Source: JBLHUT01 sp047629975
GTDB taxonomy: Bacteria > Pseudomonadota > Alphaproteobacteria > Rhodobacterales > Rhodobacteraceae
Direction of reading: 5' to 3'
Assembly: GCA_047629975.1 (NCBI GenBank)
Contig: JBLHUT010000053.1
Span: forward strand, 1 to 14,908
DNA length: 14,908 nt
A program made the position numbers and the translations under genes. Every line of letters starts with the position of its first letter. Within the stretch, counting starts at the first letter, position 1. Shown one piece after another: positions 7,194 to 13,673 of the stretch. The notes under the pieces are model-generated. The model searched no databases. It was given only the letters and a program-made list of their open reading frames with translations, and had not been told where the DNA came from.

Positions 7194-7832
7194 ATGCTGA
7201 CAGTCCTGATAGATTACGACAGCGGCAATCTGCATTCCGCCGAAAAAGCGTTTCACCGGATGGCCACACAAACCGGCGCAGGCGAGGTCCTTGTCAGCAA
7301 CCGCCCCGAGGACGTGCTGCGCGCAGATCGTGTCGTCCTGCCCGGAGACGGCGCGTTTCCATCGTGCAAAACCGCGCTGACTGAACGGGCGGGCCTGTTC
7401 GAGGCACTGCTGGAGACGGTGGAGCAAAAGGGACGGCCGTTTATGGGCATTTGCATCGGGATGCAGATGATGACGACGTGGGGCCGCGAGCATGTCGATA
7501 CAGCAGGGTTTGGCTGGGTACCGGGTGAATGCGTGCCGATTGTGCGCACGGACCCGTCCCTGAAGGTGCCTCACATGGGGTGGAACGATCTGGTTGTGTC
7601 AGGTGCACACCCCGTTCTTGACGGCATTTCAACCGGCGATCACGCGTATTTTGTTCACTCATATCATGTGGTTGTTCAAAACCCCGCTGACCGGCTTGCC
7701 TATGTGGATTATGCGGGGGACGTCACGGCCATTATCGGGCGCGATACGAAAATCGGCACGCAGTTCCATCCCGAGAAAAGTCAGGCAACAGGTCTGCGGA
7801 TGATCGCCAATTTCCTGCAATGGTCCCCCTGA
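7194..7832 (+). CDS. hisH: Imidazole glycerol phosphate synthase, glutamine amidotransferase subunit
   Basis: The 212-residue protein has the class I glutamine amidotransferase triad: Cys87 in GICIGMQMM, His192 and Glu194 in QFHPEKS. The opening IDYDSGNLHS and the central VPHMGWNDL are typical of HisH. It releases ammonia from glutamine and passes it to HisF, encoded further down this region, to make IGP and AICAR. The start at 7194 lies 4 bases after the hisB stop; the frame is open further upstream inside hisB, but only this ATG gives the family N-terminus. The stop is 14 bases from the convergent DUF2147 gene, so the hisB-hisH transcript either ends here or runs antisense through that gene to reach hisA. 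Confidence 0.97.
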   Translation: MLTVLIDYDSGNLHSAEKAFHRMATQTGAGEVLVSNRPEDVLRADRVVLPGDGAFPSCKTALTERAGLFEALLETVEQKGRPFMGICIGMQMMTTWGREHVDTAGFGWVPGECVPIVRTDPSLKVPHMGWNDLVVSGAHPVLDGISTGDHAYFVHSYHVVVQNPADRLAYVDYAGDVTAIIGRDTKIGTQFHPEKSQATGLRMIANFLQWSP

Positions 7833-7846
7833 ACGCCGCGTAAACT

Positions 7847-8239
7847 TTACTTCAGACGCGTCCAGGTCTGCCCCCGGCAAATCCCGAAAACGCATCCTTT
7901 GACCTCAAGCATATCGCCGGTCAGCGCCATTTTTGATTTATAAGTCTTGTCACGATCCGGCGCCCAGATTTTGCCCCCCGAATAGGCGCCGCCGCCGTCT
8001 GCACGCATATCCCAGATCATCTGGCGCCCGACATTCGGGCTGGCGACTTCTTTGCCGGCCTGGTTATAGGCCTTGCCCAGAACCCCGCACAAATGCGCCC
8101 CGCAAGTTGAAATCATGACCGCGCCATACGCGCCATCATCTCCGGGTTGGGTTTTCCATGTTCCCTCGACCGGATCGGCGGCAAATGCTGCCCCCGCAGC
8201 CAAAATCATGGCTCCTGCCACTATCAAAACCTGTTTCAT
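7847..8239 (-). CDS. DUF2147 domain secreted or periplasmic protein
   Basis: The 130-residue product begins with a clear signal peptide (MKQVLIVAGAMILAAGAAFA, probable cut before ADPVEGTW). The mature part fits DUF2147: an opening VEGTWKT, an AVMISTCGAHLCG block with two cysteines, a central RQMIWDMRADGGG, then GGKIWAPDRDKTYKSKM, and a closing VKGCVFGICRGQTWTR with two more cysteines. This family is a small predicted beta-rich domain of unknown function in the envelope; the cysteines probably form disulfides. The start at 8239 is set by a strong AAGGAG 6 bases upstream (8246-8251 on the complement); a longer in-frame start at 8428 would destroy the signal peptide. It is antisense to the his genes around it, so a shared job with histidine synthesis is not implied. 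Confidence 0.9.
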   Translation of the reverse strand: MKQVLIVAGAMILAAGAAFAADPVEGTWKTQPGDDGAYGAVMISTCGAHLCGVLGKAYNQAGKEVASPNVGRQMIWDMRADGGGAYSGGKIWAPDRDKTYKSKMALTGDMLEVKGCVFGICRGQTWTRLK

Positions 8240-8369
8240 TTCCGTCTCCTTGCGTGTTTGGAACAGCATGACCCCGGGGCGCGTATCCTGACAAGGATGA
8301 CGTTGGGTCCTTGCGCACGGCCCACGGCGTGTGTCATAGCGCCCGCGTCTGTCTTTGTGACCGTCCCGT

Positions 8370-8396
8370 CCCGATCCAACAGCCCCGATCCAACAG
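8370..8396 (+). repeat. 14-base tandem duplication just upstream of hisA
   Basis: CCCGATCCAACAG occurs at 8370-8382 and again at 8384-8396, a period of 14 bases, ending 13 bases before the hisA start codon. It lies in the 170-base divergent region between the DUF2147 gene and hisA, in the expected hisA leader. It may be a slipped-strand duplication or a paired binding site. Confidence 0.7.
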
Positions 8397-8409
8397 AACT
8401 GGTAGCGCC

Positions 8410-9129
8410 ATGATCCTTTATCCCGCAATCGACCTCAAAGACGGCCAATGCGTGCGCTTGCTCAAAGGTGACATGGACAAGGCGACGGTGTTCGGCGACG
8501 ACCCTGCCGCGCAGGCCCGCGCGTTTGAGGCGGCGGGCTGCCAGTGGTTGCATCTGGTCGACCTGAACGGCGCGTTCGAAGGGCAACCCGTAAACGCCGC
8601 TGCGGTGCGTGCGATCCTTGCCGACACAACCGTGCCTGCGCAATTGGGCGGCGGCATTCGCGACCTTGCAACCATCGAGATGTGGCTCACCGCAGGCATC
8701 GCCCGCGTGATCCTTGGCACGGTCGCGGTCGAGAACCCCGATCTTGTGCGTCAGGCCGCTCGCGCCTTTCCCGGGCAGGTCGCCGTCGGGCTGGATGCGC
8801 GCAACGGCTTTGTTGCCACGCGGGGCTGGGCCGAGGAAACCACGATGCAGGTCACCGATCTGGCACGACAATTCGAAGACGCGGGCATTGCCGCGATTAT
8901 CTACACCGACATCGACCGCGACGGCGCAATGCAAGGCCCCAACATTGCCGCCACCCAAGCGCTTGCCCGCGCAACGTCCATTCCCGTCATTGCCTCGGGC
9001 GGCGTGTCGTCGATGGCCGACCTGAGCACGCTGCAAGCCACAGGCGTGATCGCGGGGGCCATCTCGGGGCGGGCGCTTTATGACGGCGCGATCGACCTTG
9101 CAGCAGCCCTTGCGCTGTTACAGGCGTAA
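8410..9129 (+). CDS. hisA: ProFAR isomerase
   Basis: The 239-residue protein is a complete HisA (beta-alpha)8 barrel. The opening MILYPAIDLKDGQCVRL contains the catalytic Asp8; the second catalytic acid is Asp129 in VGLDARNG. Phosphate-binding segments PAQLGGGIRD, YTDIDRDGAM and VIASGGVSS are all present. It catalyses the Amadori rearrangement of ProFAR to PRFAR in the cytoplasm, the substrate of HisF/HisH. The ATG at 8410 is the family start; its ribosome-binding site is poor (GGTA). Being 170 bases from the divergent DUF2147 gene and beyond hisH by more than 570 bases, it may have its own promoter; TTGCGC (8311-8316) with a 17-base spacer to TCATAG is the best but weak candidate. Confidence 0.97.
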   Translation: MILYPAIDLKDGQCVRLLKGDMDKATVFGDDPAAQARAFEAAGCQWLHLVDLNGAFEGQPVNAAAVRAILADTTVPAQLGGGIRDLATIEMWLTAGIARVILGTVAVENPDLVRQAARAFPGQVAVGLDARNGFVATRGWAEETTMQVTDLARQFEDAGIAAIIYTDIDRDGAMQGPNIAATQALARATSIPVIASGGVSSMADLSTLQATGVIAGAISGRALYDGAIDLAAALALLQA

Positions 9130-9140
9130 CCTTTCCACCT

Positions 9141-9192
9141 TGGCACATGCCACGCTGGCACGCGGGCCGGTTTTGCGACAAAAATGCGCAAA
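9141..9192. repeat. Inverted repeats in the hisA-hisF gap
   Basis: The 113-base gap contains TGGCA-CA-TGCCA (9141-9152), whose right arm can pair instead with TGGCA at 9156-9160 (CGC loop), and TTTGCG (9172-9177) with CGCAAA (9187-9192) around an A-rich 9-base loop. The stems are short. They could form an RNA structure in the hisA-hisF transcript or be a protein site for a hisF promoter. Confidence 0.4.
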
Positions 9193-9242
9193 CCCTGCTG
9201 CGTGCCCTTGGCATAGCCTCCGCTTCAAGGCACAGTTCCATC

Positions 9243-10004
9243 ATGCTTAAAACCCGCATCATCCCCTGCCTCGATGTCAAAGACGGTCGTGTCGTCAAAG
9301 GCGTGAATTTCGTAGACCTGATTGACGCAGGCGACCCCGTCGAGGCCGCAACAGCGTATGACGCGGCGGGCGCGGACGAGCTTTGCTTTCTCGACATCAA
9401 CGCGACCCACGAAAACCGCGGCACGATGTACGACCTTGTCACCCGCACCGCCGAGCAGTGCTTCATGCCCCTGACCATCGGCGGCGGGGTGCGCACCCAC
9501 GAAGACGTGCGCCGCCTGTTGCTGGCCGGTGCTGACAAGGTCAGCTTCAACTCTGCGGCGGTCGCAAACCCCGATGTGGTGGCAGAGGCCGCCAACAGGT
9601 TCGGCACCCAGTGTATTGTCGTGGCGATCGACGCAAAGACCGTGGCCCCCGGAAAGTGGGAGATTTTCACCCACGGCGGACGCCGCGCCACCGGCATCGA
9701 TGCCGTTGAATTTGCCCGCACGGTCGTCGAAAAAGGCGCCGGCGAGATTTTGTTGACCTCGATGGACCGCGACGGCACCCGCGCGGGGTTCAACCTGCCG
9801 CTTACCCGCGCCATCGCCGAGGCCGTTACGGTGCCGGTGATCGCTTCGGGCGGGGTTGGCACGCTGGATCACCTTGTCGAGGGCGTGACCGAGGGCAAGG
9901 CAAGTGCCGTGCTGGCCGCCTCGATCTTTCACTTTGGCGATTTCACGATTGCCGAGGCCAAATCCCACATGGCCGCCGCCGGCATCCCCATGAGGCTCTC
10001 GTGA
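9243..10004 (+). CDS. hisF: Imidazole glycerol phosphate synthase, cyclase subunit
   Basis: The 253-residue protein starts with the canonical MLKTRIIPCLDVKDGRVVKG and has the catalytic acids Asp11 and Asp130 (VVAIDAKT). DINATHENRG, LTIGGGVRT, LTSMDRDGT and VIASGGVGT complete the family pattern. HisF uses ammonia channelled from HisH to close the imidazole ring, forming IGP and AICAR from PRFAR. The frame is open upstream to 9147, but the extra residues do not belong to the family, so 9243 is chosen although its Shine-Dalgarno is weak (AAGG about 13 bases upstream). It resembles hisA in sequence, as expected for the paralogous pair. The stop overlaps the hisE start. Confidence 0.98.
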   Translation: MLKTRIIPCLDVKDGRVVKGVNFVDLIDAGDPVEAATAYDAAGADELCFLDINATHENRGTMYDLVTRTAEQCFMPLTIGGGVRTHEDVRRLLLAGADKVSFNSAAVANPDVVAEAANRFGTQCIVVAIDAKTVAPGKWEIFTHGGRRATGIDAVEFARTVVEKGAGEILLTSMDRDGTRAGFNLPLTRAIAEAVTVPVIASGGVGTLDHLVEGVTEGKASAVLAASIFHFGDFTIAEAKSHMAAAGIPMRLS

Positions 10005-10318
10005 GCGCGCTGGACCGGCTTGCCGCCACAATCGAGGCGCGCAAAACCGCCGATCCCGATGGCTCGTGGACGGCGCGACTGTTGGCCAAGGGCCCCGAAA
10101 AATGTGCCGAGAAATTTGGTGAGGAAGCCATCGAGGCGATCATCGAAGCCGTGAAGGGCGACAAAGACGCGCTGACAGGCGAAGCCGCCGACGTGTTGTT
10201 CCACCTGCTGGTCATGTGTGCCGCGCGCGATGTGGCGCTGTCCGATATCGTCGCCGAACTGGTGCGCCGCGAAGGCACGTCAGGCATTGCCGAAAAACAG
10301 GCCCGCAACCAAAGCTGA
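10001..10318 (+). CDS. hisE: Phosphoribosyl-ATP diphosphatase
   Basis: The 105-residue protein starts at a GTG that overlaps the hisF stop as GTGA, with GAGG 5 bases before it. It has the MazG-like helical metal site of HisE: EKFGEEAIEAIIEA (about residues 37-50) and GEAADVLFHLLVM (60-72), whose Glu and Asp residues bind magnesium. DPDGSWTARLLAKG near the N-terminus is also typical. It hydrolyses phosphoribosyl-ATP to phosphoribosyl-AMP and pyrophosphate, the second step of the pathway. HisE is free-standing rather than fused to HisI, and hisI, hisG, hisD and hisC are not in the window. No clear terminator follows; only a GCTG-ACG-CAGC stem with CCCTTTCTT overlaps the stop region. Confidence 0.95.
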   Translation: MSALDRLAATIEARKTADPDGSWTARLLAKGPEKCAEKFGEEAIEAIIEAVKGDKDALTGEAADVLFHLLVMCAARDVALSDIVAELVRREGTSGIAEKQARNQS

Positions 10319-10466
10319 CGCAGCCCTTTCTTGCAAACCCAGACCCCCGCCAAAACACCCATTTACGTTCAAAGGCTGGACATTCGTTCCGCCTAGCCGA
10401 CGCTGCAGGCTTGGGATATAGGTGGTGCATACCCATTTAGGGAGCAGAACTTGAAACAGGGGCGTT

Positions 10467-10550
10467 ATGTCTGATCGCGGGCTACAAAAAGTGTCTTTCT
10501 TTATCCTGCTGTGCTTGATCCTTTATGCAAGCGCCACGGGAGGGATGTGA
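10467..10550 (+). CDS. Micro-ORF: 27-residue single-helix membrane peptide leading the XpaC-TelA operon
   Basis: An ATG at 10467, preceded by AGGGG 4 bases upstream, opens a 27-codon frame. The peptide has a polar, basic start (MSDRGLQK) and then a hydrophobic helix (VSFFILLCLILYASATG) ending in a Gly-Gly-Met tail; it would sit in the inner membrane with its N-terminus inside. The stop TGA (10548-10550) shares its last base with the ATG of the XpaC gene (TGATG), the usual sign of translational coupling. A TATAGG at 10417-10422 with TAGCCG 17 bases before it is a weak promoter candidate for the operon. No family is known to me. It could be a true small membrane subunit or a leader that controls translation of the next gene. 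Confidence 0.55.
   Translation: MSDRGLQKVSFFILLCLILYASATGGM
10538..10544 (+). promoter_or_regulatory. Ribosome-binding site inside the micro-ORF for the XpaC-family gene
   Basis: GGGAGGG lies 5 bases before the ATG at 10550 and within the last codons of the micro-ORF. It supports 10550 as the start of the XpaC-family gene, rather than in-frame codons further upstream, and shows that both frames are meant to be translated. Confidence 0.7.
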
Positions 10551-11473
10551 TGACAAACCGTTTCGGCGGCCGCTTTAGCCCGAAAGGCAGCGCGCAGGCT
10601 CCTTCCCCTCCCTCATCACGCAAAGAAGCCCCGCCACCCAATGCATTTGCCGGGCAACGTCCGCACCGTGCGCGGGGGCGGACAAATATGCTGTTTTTTG
10701 CGCCGACGCCGTTGTTGTTCACGGCTTTTACCGCAGGTCCGGTCGGGTTGGCGGTTGATTTGTGTGCTTTCGGTCTTTTGATGCTCGCTGCATGGCTGAC
10801 CCGCGAGGGGCTGACGGCGCAGGATGCCTATGACGCGCGCAAGGTTTCCCGCCGTCCGGCTATCCCGCGCAAGCTGTTCGGGTCGGGGCTTATGGCGGCA
10901 GGGCTTGCGCTGGCCAGCTTTGCCCCGGACGCAAGTCTTTTGAATCCCGTGATTATTGGGGCTCTTGGGTTTGGCCTCCACCTGTTTTCCTTTGGTCTTG
11001 ACCCCATGAAAGACAAAGGCATGGAGGGAATAGACACCTTCCAGCAGGACCGTGTGGCCAAGGCCGTCACCGAGGCCGAGCAATACCTGTCTGCAATGTC
11101 CGACGCGATCATACGCGCCGGAGACCGGACTTTGGTCGACCGCGTTGCCCGGTTTCAGGCCACAGCGCGCACGATGTTTCGCACAATCGAAGACGATCCG
11201 CGTGACCTGACGGGTGCGCGAAAGTATCTGAGCGTGTATCTGTTGGGCGCGCGCGACGCGACATCCAAGTTCGCCGATATTTACGGGCGCAATGGCGATG
11301 CGGGTGCACGCTCGGATTTCGAGCAGCTTCTGGATGATCTGGAGCGGACATTTACCGCACGGACCGAAAAGATGCTGGAAGGCGATCGCAGTGATCTGGA
11401 CATCGAGATCGAGGTTCTGCGGGAACGGTTAGAGCGCGAAGGGGTGCACCACCCCAAGAGCGCGAATCAATAG
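10550..11473 (+). CDS. XpaC family membrane protein (5-bromo-4-chloroindolyl phosphate hydrolysis family)
   Basis: The 307-residue protein has a disordered N-terminus rich in Pro, Arg and Ser (1-46), then hydrophobic segments at about 48-83 (one long or two short helices), 109-125 and 132-150, followed by a helical cytoplasmic part (about 155-300). The order of membrane helices followed by an acidic helical domain, with segments such as DTFQQDRVAKAVTEAEQYL and AGDRTLVDRVARFQATARTMF, fits the XpaC family. XpaC got its name from a Bacillus phenotype on a chromogenic phosphate; no phosphatase motif is visible here and the true function is unknown. Genes of this family are often next to telA, as here, where telA starts 13 bases downstream. 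The start at 10550 has a strong ribosome-binding site. Confidence 0.82.
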   Translation: MTNRFGGRFSPKGSAQAPSPPSSRKEAPPPNAFAGQRPHRARGRTNMLFFAPTPLLFTAFTAGPVGLAVDLCAFGLLMLAAWLTREGLTAQDAYDARKVSRRPAIPRKLFGSGLMAAGLALASFAPDASLLNPVIIGALGFGLHLFSFGLDPMKDKGMEGIDTFQQDRVAKAVTEAEQYLSAMSDAIIRAGDRTLVDRVARFQATARTMFRTIEDDPRDLTGARKYLSVYLLGARDATSKFADIYGRNGDAGARSDFEQLLDDLERTFTARTEKMLEGDRSDLDIEIEVLRERLEREGVHHPKSANQ

Positions 11474-11486
11474 TAAAGGTAGTATT

Positions 11487-12686
11487 ATGTCCGAAAAAAT
11501 TCGTCAAAAAGCACAAGCCGAGCTGGCAGAAGTCGAAAAAGTCACCACCGCAATTCTGGCAGAGCCAAGTGACGCCAATGCGATTGTCCCGTTCAAAGAG
11601 GCCGCAGCCCCGGTTGGTGCCGAAATCCAGCGGCGCATGGACGAAATCGACATGACCAACACCACGTCCATTGTCTCTTTCGGGTCGGGCGCACAGGCAG
11701 AGCTGCAAACCATTTCGCAAGCCATGCTGGCGGATGTGAAGAACAAGGACGTCGGCCCCGCCGGCGACAGCCTGCGTGCGATGGTCACGACCATTCGCGG
11801 GTTTTCCGTCAGCGAGCTGGACGTGCGCCGCAAGCGCAGCTGGTGGGAGAAATTGACAGGACGCGCCGCACCGTTCGCTAATTTTCTTGCAAAATTCGAG
11901 GATGTCCAAGGCCAGATCGACGCCATCACCGGCACCTTGCTGACCCATGAGCATACTTTGCTCAAAGACATCAAATCACTTGATATGCTGTATGAAAAGA
12001 CGCTCGATTTTTATGACGAACTGGCGCTTTATATCGCGGCGGGCACCGAAAAGATCGAACAACTGGATCAAACCGTGATCCCCGCCAAGGAGGCCGAGGT
12101 GACCGCCGCCCCCGAGGACGACAAAGTTATAAAATCGCAAGAATTGCGTGATTTGCGCGCCGCGCGCGACGATCTGGAGCGGCGGATCTATGACCTGAAG
12201 CTGACCCGGCAGGTGACGATGCAATCGCTGCCCTCGATCCGGCTGGTGCAGGAAAACGACAAATCTCTGGTCACCAAGATCAACTCGACGCTGGTCAATA
12301 CCGTGCCGCTTTGGGAAACACAGCTTGCACAGGCTGTCACGATCCAACGCTCCCGCGAGGCCGCCGAGGCCGTACGTTCGGCCAATGATCTGACCAACGA
12401 ATTGCTGACCGCCAACGCAAAAAACCTGCGCGAGACAAACCGTGTCGTACGCGAAGAGATGGAGCGCGGCGTCTTTGACATCGAGGCCGTCAAAATCGCG
12501 AATGCGGAATTGGTCGCAACCATCGAAGAAAGCCTGCAAATTGCCGACGACGGCAAGCGCAAGCGCGCCGATGCCGAGGTCGAGCTTCAAAAAATGGAGG
12601 TCGAGCTGCGCGACACGTTGGCCAGCGCCAAGGCGCGCAAGACCGGCTTGGGCGACACCGCGGCGACCTCTGTTCCGTCTACCTGA
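11487..12686 (+). CDS. telA: TelA family (toxic anion resistance) protein
   Basis: The 399-residue protein is soluble and almost wholly helical, with long coiled-coil stretches. It fits TelA/KlaA: a central W-W-E-K-L-T-G segment at 119-125, then FEDVQGQIDAITGTLLTHEHTLLKDIKSLDMLYEKT split over 137-172, and the strongest signature at 240-283, where TRQVTMQSLPSIRLVQ, a Lys/Asn-containing helix and NTVPLWETQLAQA follow in order. TelA was named from tellurite resistance on plasmid RK2; its mechanism is unknown. AAAGGT upstream supports the ATG at 11487. It lies between XpaC and the DUF2927 lipoprotein gene and its stop lies in the ribosome-binding site of the latter. A role in envelope stress, rather than tellurite itself, is a reasonable inference for a chromosomal copy. 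Confidence 0.9.
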   Translation: MSEKIRQKAQAELAEVEKVTTAILAEPSDANAIVPFKEAAAPVGAEIQRRMDEIDMTNTTSIVSFGSGAQAELQTISQAMLADVKNKDVGPAGDSLRAMVTTIRGFSVSELDVRRKRSWWEKLTGRAAPFANFLAKFEDVQGQIDAITGTLLTHEHTLLKDIKSLDMLYEKTLDFYDELALYIAAGTEKIEQLDQTVIPAKEAEVTAAPEDDKVIKSQELRDLRAARDDLERRIYDLKLTRQVTMQSLPSIRLVQENDKSLVTKINSTLVNTVPLWETQLAQAVTIQRSREAAEAVRSANDLTNELLTANAKNLRETNRVVREEMERGVFDIEAVKIANAELVATIEESLQIADDGKRKRADAEVELQKMEVELRDTLASAKARKTGLGDTAATSVPST

Positions 12687-12695
12687 GGCCTGAAA

Positions 12696-13649
12696 ATGGC
12701 GCAGTCCGGCATCTTGTTTATGGTTCTGGCGTGTTTGATCGCGCTGGTGTCGGGCTGTGCGCAACCGGTGCCTTTTGGCGCGGTCCAACCGGCGCCGCCA
12801 GCCACAGCCACCCCGCCGGTCGCCCCTCCGTCAGCCGAAAGCCGCGCCCTGCGCCGCCACTACCGACAGGTTCAGGCCGATCTGCTGGGTCAAGGTCTGC
12901 TGCGGCAGGATCGGGGCGGCCCTGATGTTCCGTTCAACGCCCGCAACCTGACAGATAACTTCATCAAAATCGCCCTGTTCGAGGAATATACCCGCAGCGG
13001 TGGGCGTTTGATTGCCAAACAAGCCCCCACCGTGCTGAAACGCTGGGACCAGCCCGTGCGGGTGTCTGTCCAGTTCGGACCAAGCGTTCCGGATGCGACA
13101 CGGCAGTCGGACACGACAACGGTCGCCCGCTATACGCGGCAGCTGGCACGGGCCACCGGCCATCCGGTCAGCTTTTCAAACAACGATCCGAATTTCTTTG
13201 TGCTTATCCTGTCGGAGGACGAACGCCGCGGCGTCGGGCCACAATTGCACCAGCTGATGCCGGGTATCGACGACAGCACCGTGCGACAGATCGAGGGACT
13301 GGGCCGCGAGATTTTTTGTGTTGTTTCGACCTTTTCGACAGGCTCGGACACACAGTTTCGCAAGGCCGTGGCCGTGATCCGCGCCGAACACCCCGATCTA
13401 TTGCGCACGGCCTGCCTGCACGAGGAAATCGCACAGGGGCTTGGCCTGTCCAATGACAGCCCCGCCGCACGGCCCTCGATCTTTAACGACGACGAGGAAT
13501 TCGGCCTGTTGACCGAACATGACGAACTTTTGCTTCGCATACTTTACGATGACCGGCTTGTGCCCGGTATGACCGCCGCACAAGCCCGACCGATTGTCGC
13601 CAACCTTGCCTCCGAACTGTTGGAGGAAACGATGGGCGGCGATAGCTAA
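12696..13649 (+). CDS. DUF2927 domain lipoprotein
   Basis: The 317-residue product starts with a lipoprotein signal: hydrophobic residues 6-19 and the lipobox VSGC with Cys21 as the acylation site. A Pro/Ala-rich linker (22-47) follows, then a globular domain to the end that fits DUF2927, a family of unknown function. Within it, LHEEIAQGLGLSND at 241-254 resembles a zinc-peptidase HExxH motif whose second His is Ala246 (or Gln247 with a shift), followed by ARPSIFNDDEEFGLLTEHD. Activity as a peptidase is thus doubtful. The protein should be tethered to the inner or outer membrane facing the periplasm. TGAGG of the telA stop region acts as its ribosome-binding site, 6 bases before the ATG, so it is tightly linked to telA. 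Confidence 0.85.
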   Translation: MAQSGILFMVLACLIALVSGCAQPVPFGAVQPAPPATATPPVAPPSAESRALRRHYRQVQADLLGQGLLRQDRGGPDVPFNARNLTDNFIKIALFEEYTRSGGRLIAKQAPTVLKRWDQPVRVSVQFGPSVPDATRQSDTTTVARYTRQLARATGHPVSFSNNDPNFFVLILSEDERRGVGPQLHQLMPGIDDSTVRQIEGLGREIFCVVSTFSTGSDTQFRKAVAVIRAEHPDLLRTACLHEEIAQGLGLSNDSPAARPSIFNDDEEFGLLTEHDELLLRILYDDRLVPGMTAAQARPIVANLASELLEETMGGDS

Positions 13650-13673
13650 ACCACGCAGTTCAGGGAGCCCCCA

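Noticed and set aside
8236..9036. 266-codon minus-strand frame antisense to hisA
   Set aside because: hisA is complete on the plus strand and the antisense product shows no family features; it is a composition effect.
9147..9242. N-terminal extension of hisF from an upstream ATG
   Set aside because: The added 32 residues are not part of HisF, whose family start MLKTRIIPCLD is at 9243.
10216..10440. Overlapping 67-74 codon frames at the end of hisE and beyond
   Set aside because: They start inside hisE, are rich in Arg, Pro and Cys, and resemble no protein; the downstream region looks like an intergenic spacer with promoter-like AT-richer sequence.
12696..13649. Active metallopeptidase call for the DUF2927 protein
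   Set aside because: The HEEIA segment lacks the second histidine of HExxH, so peptidase activity cannot be claimed.
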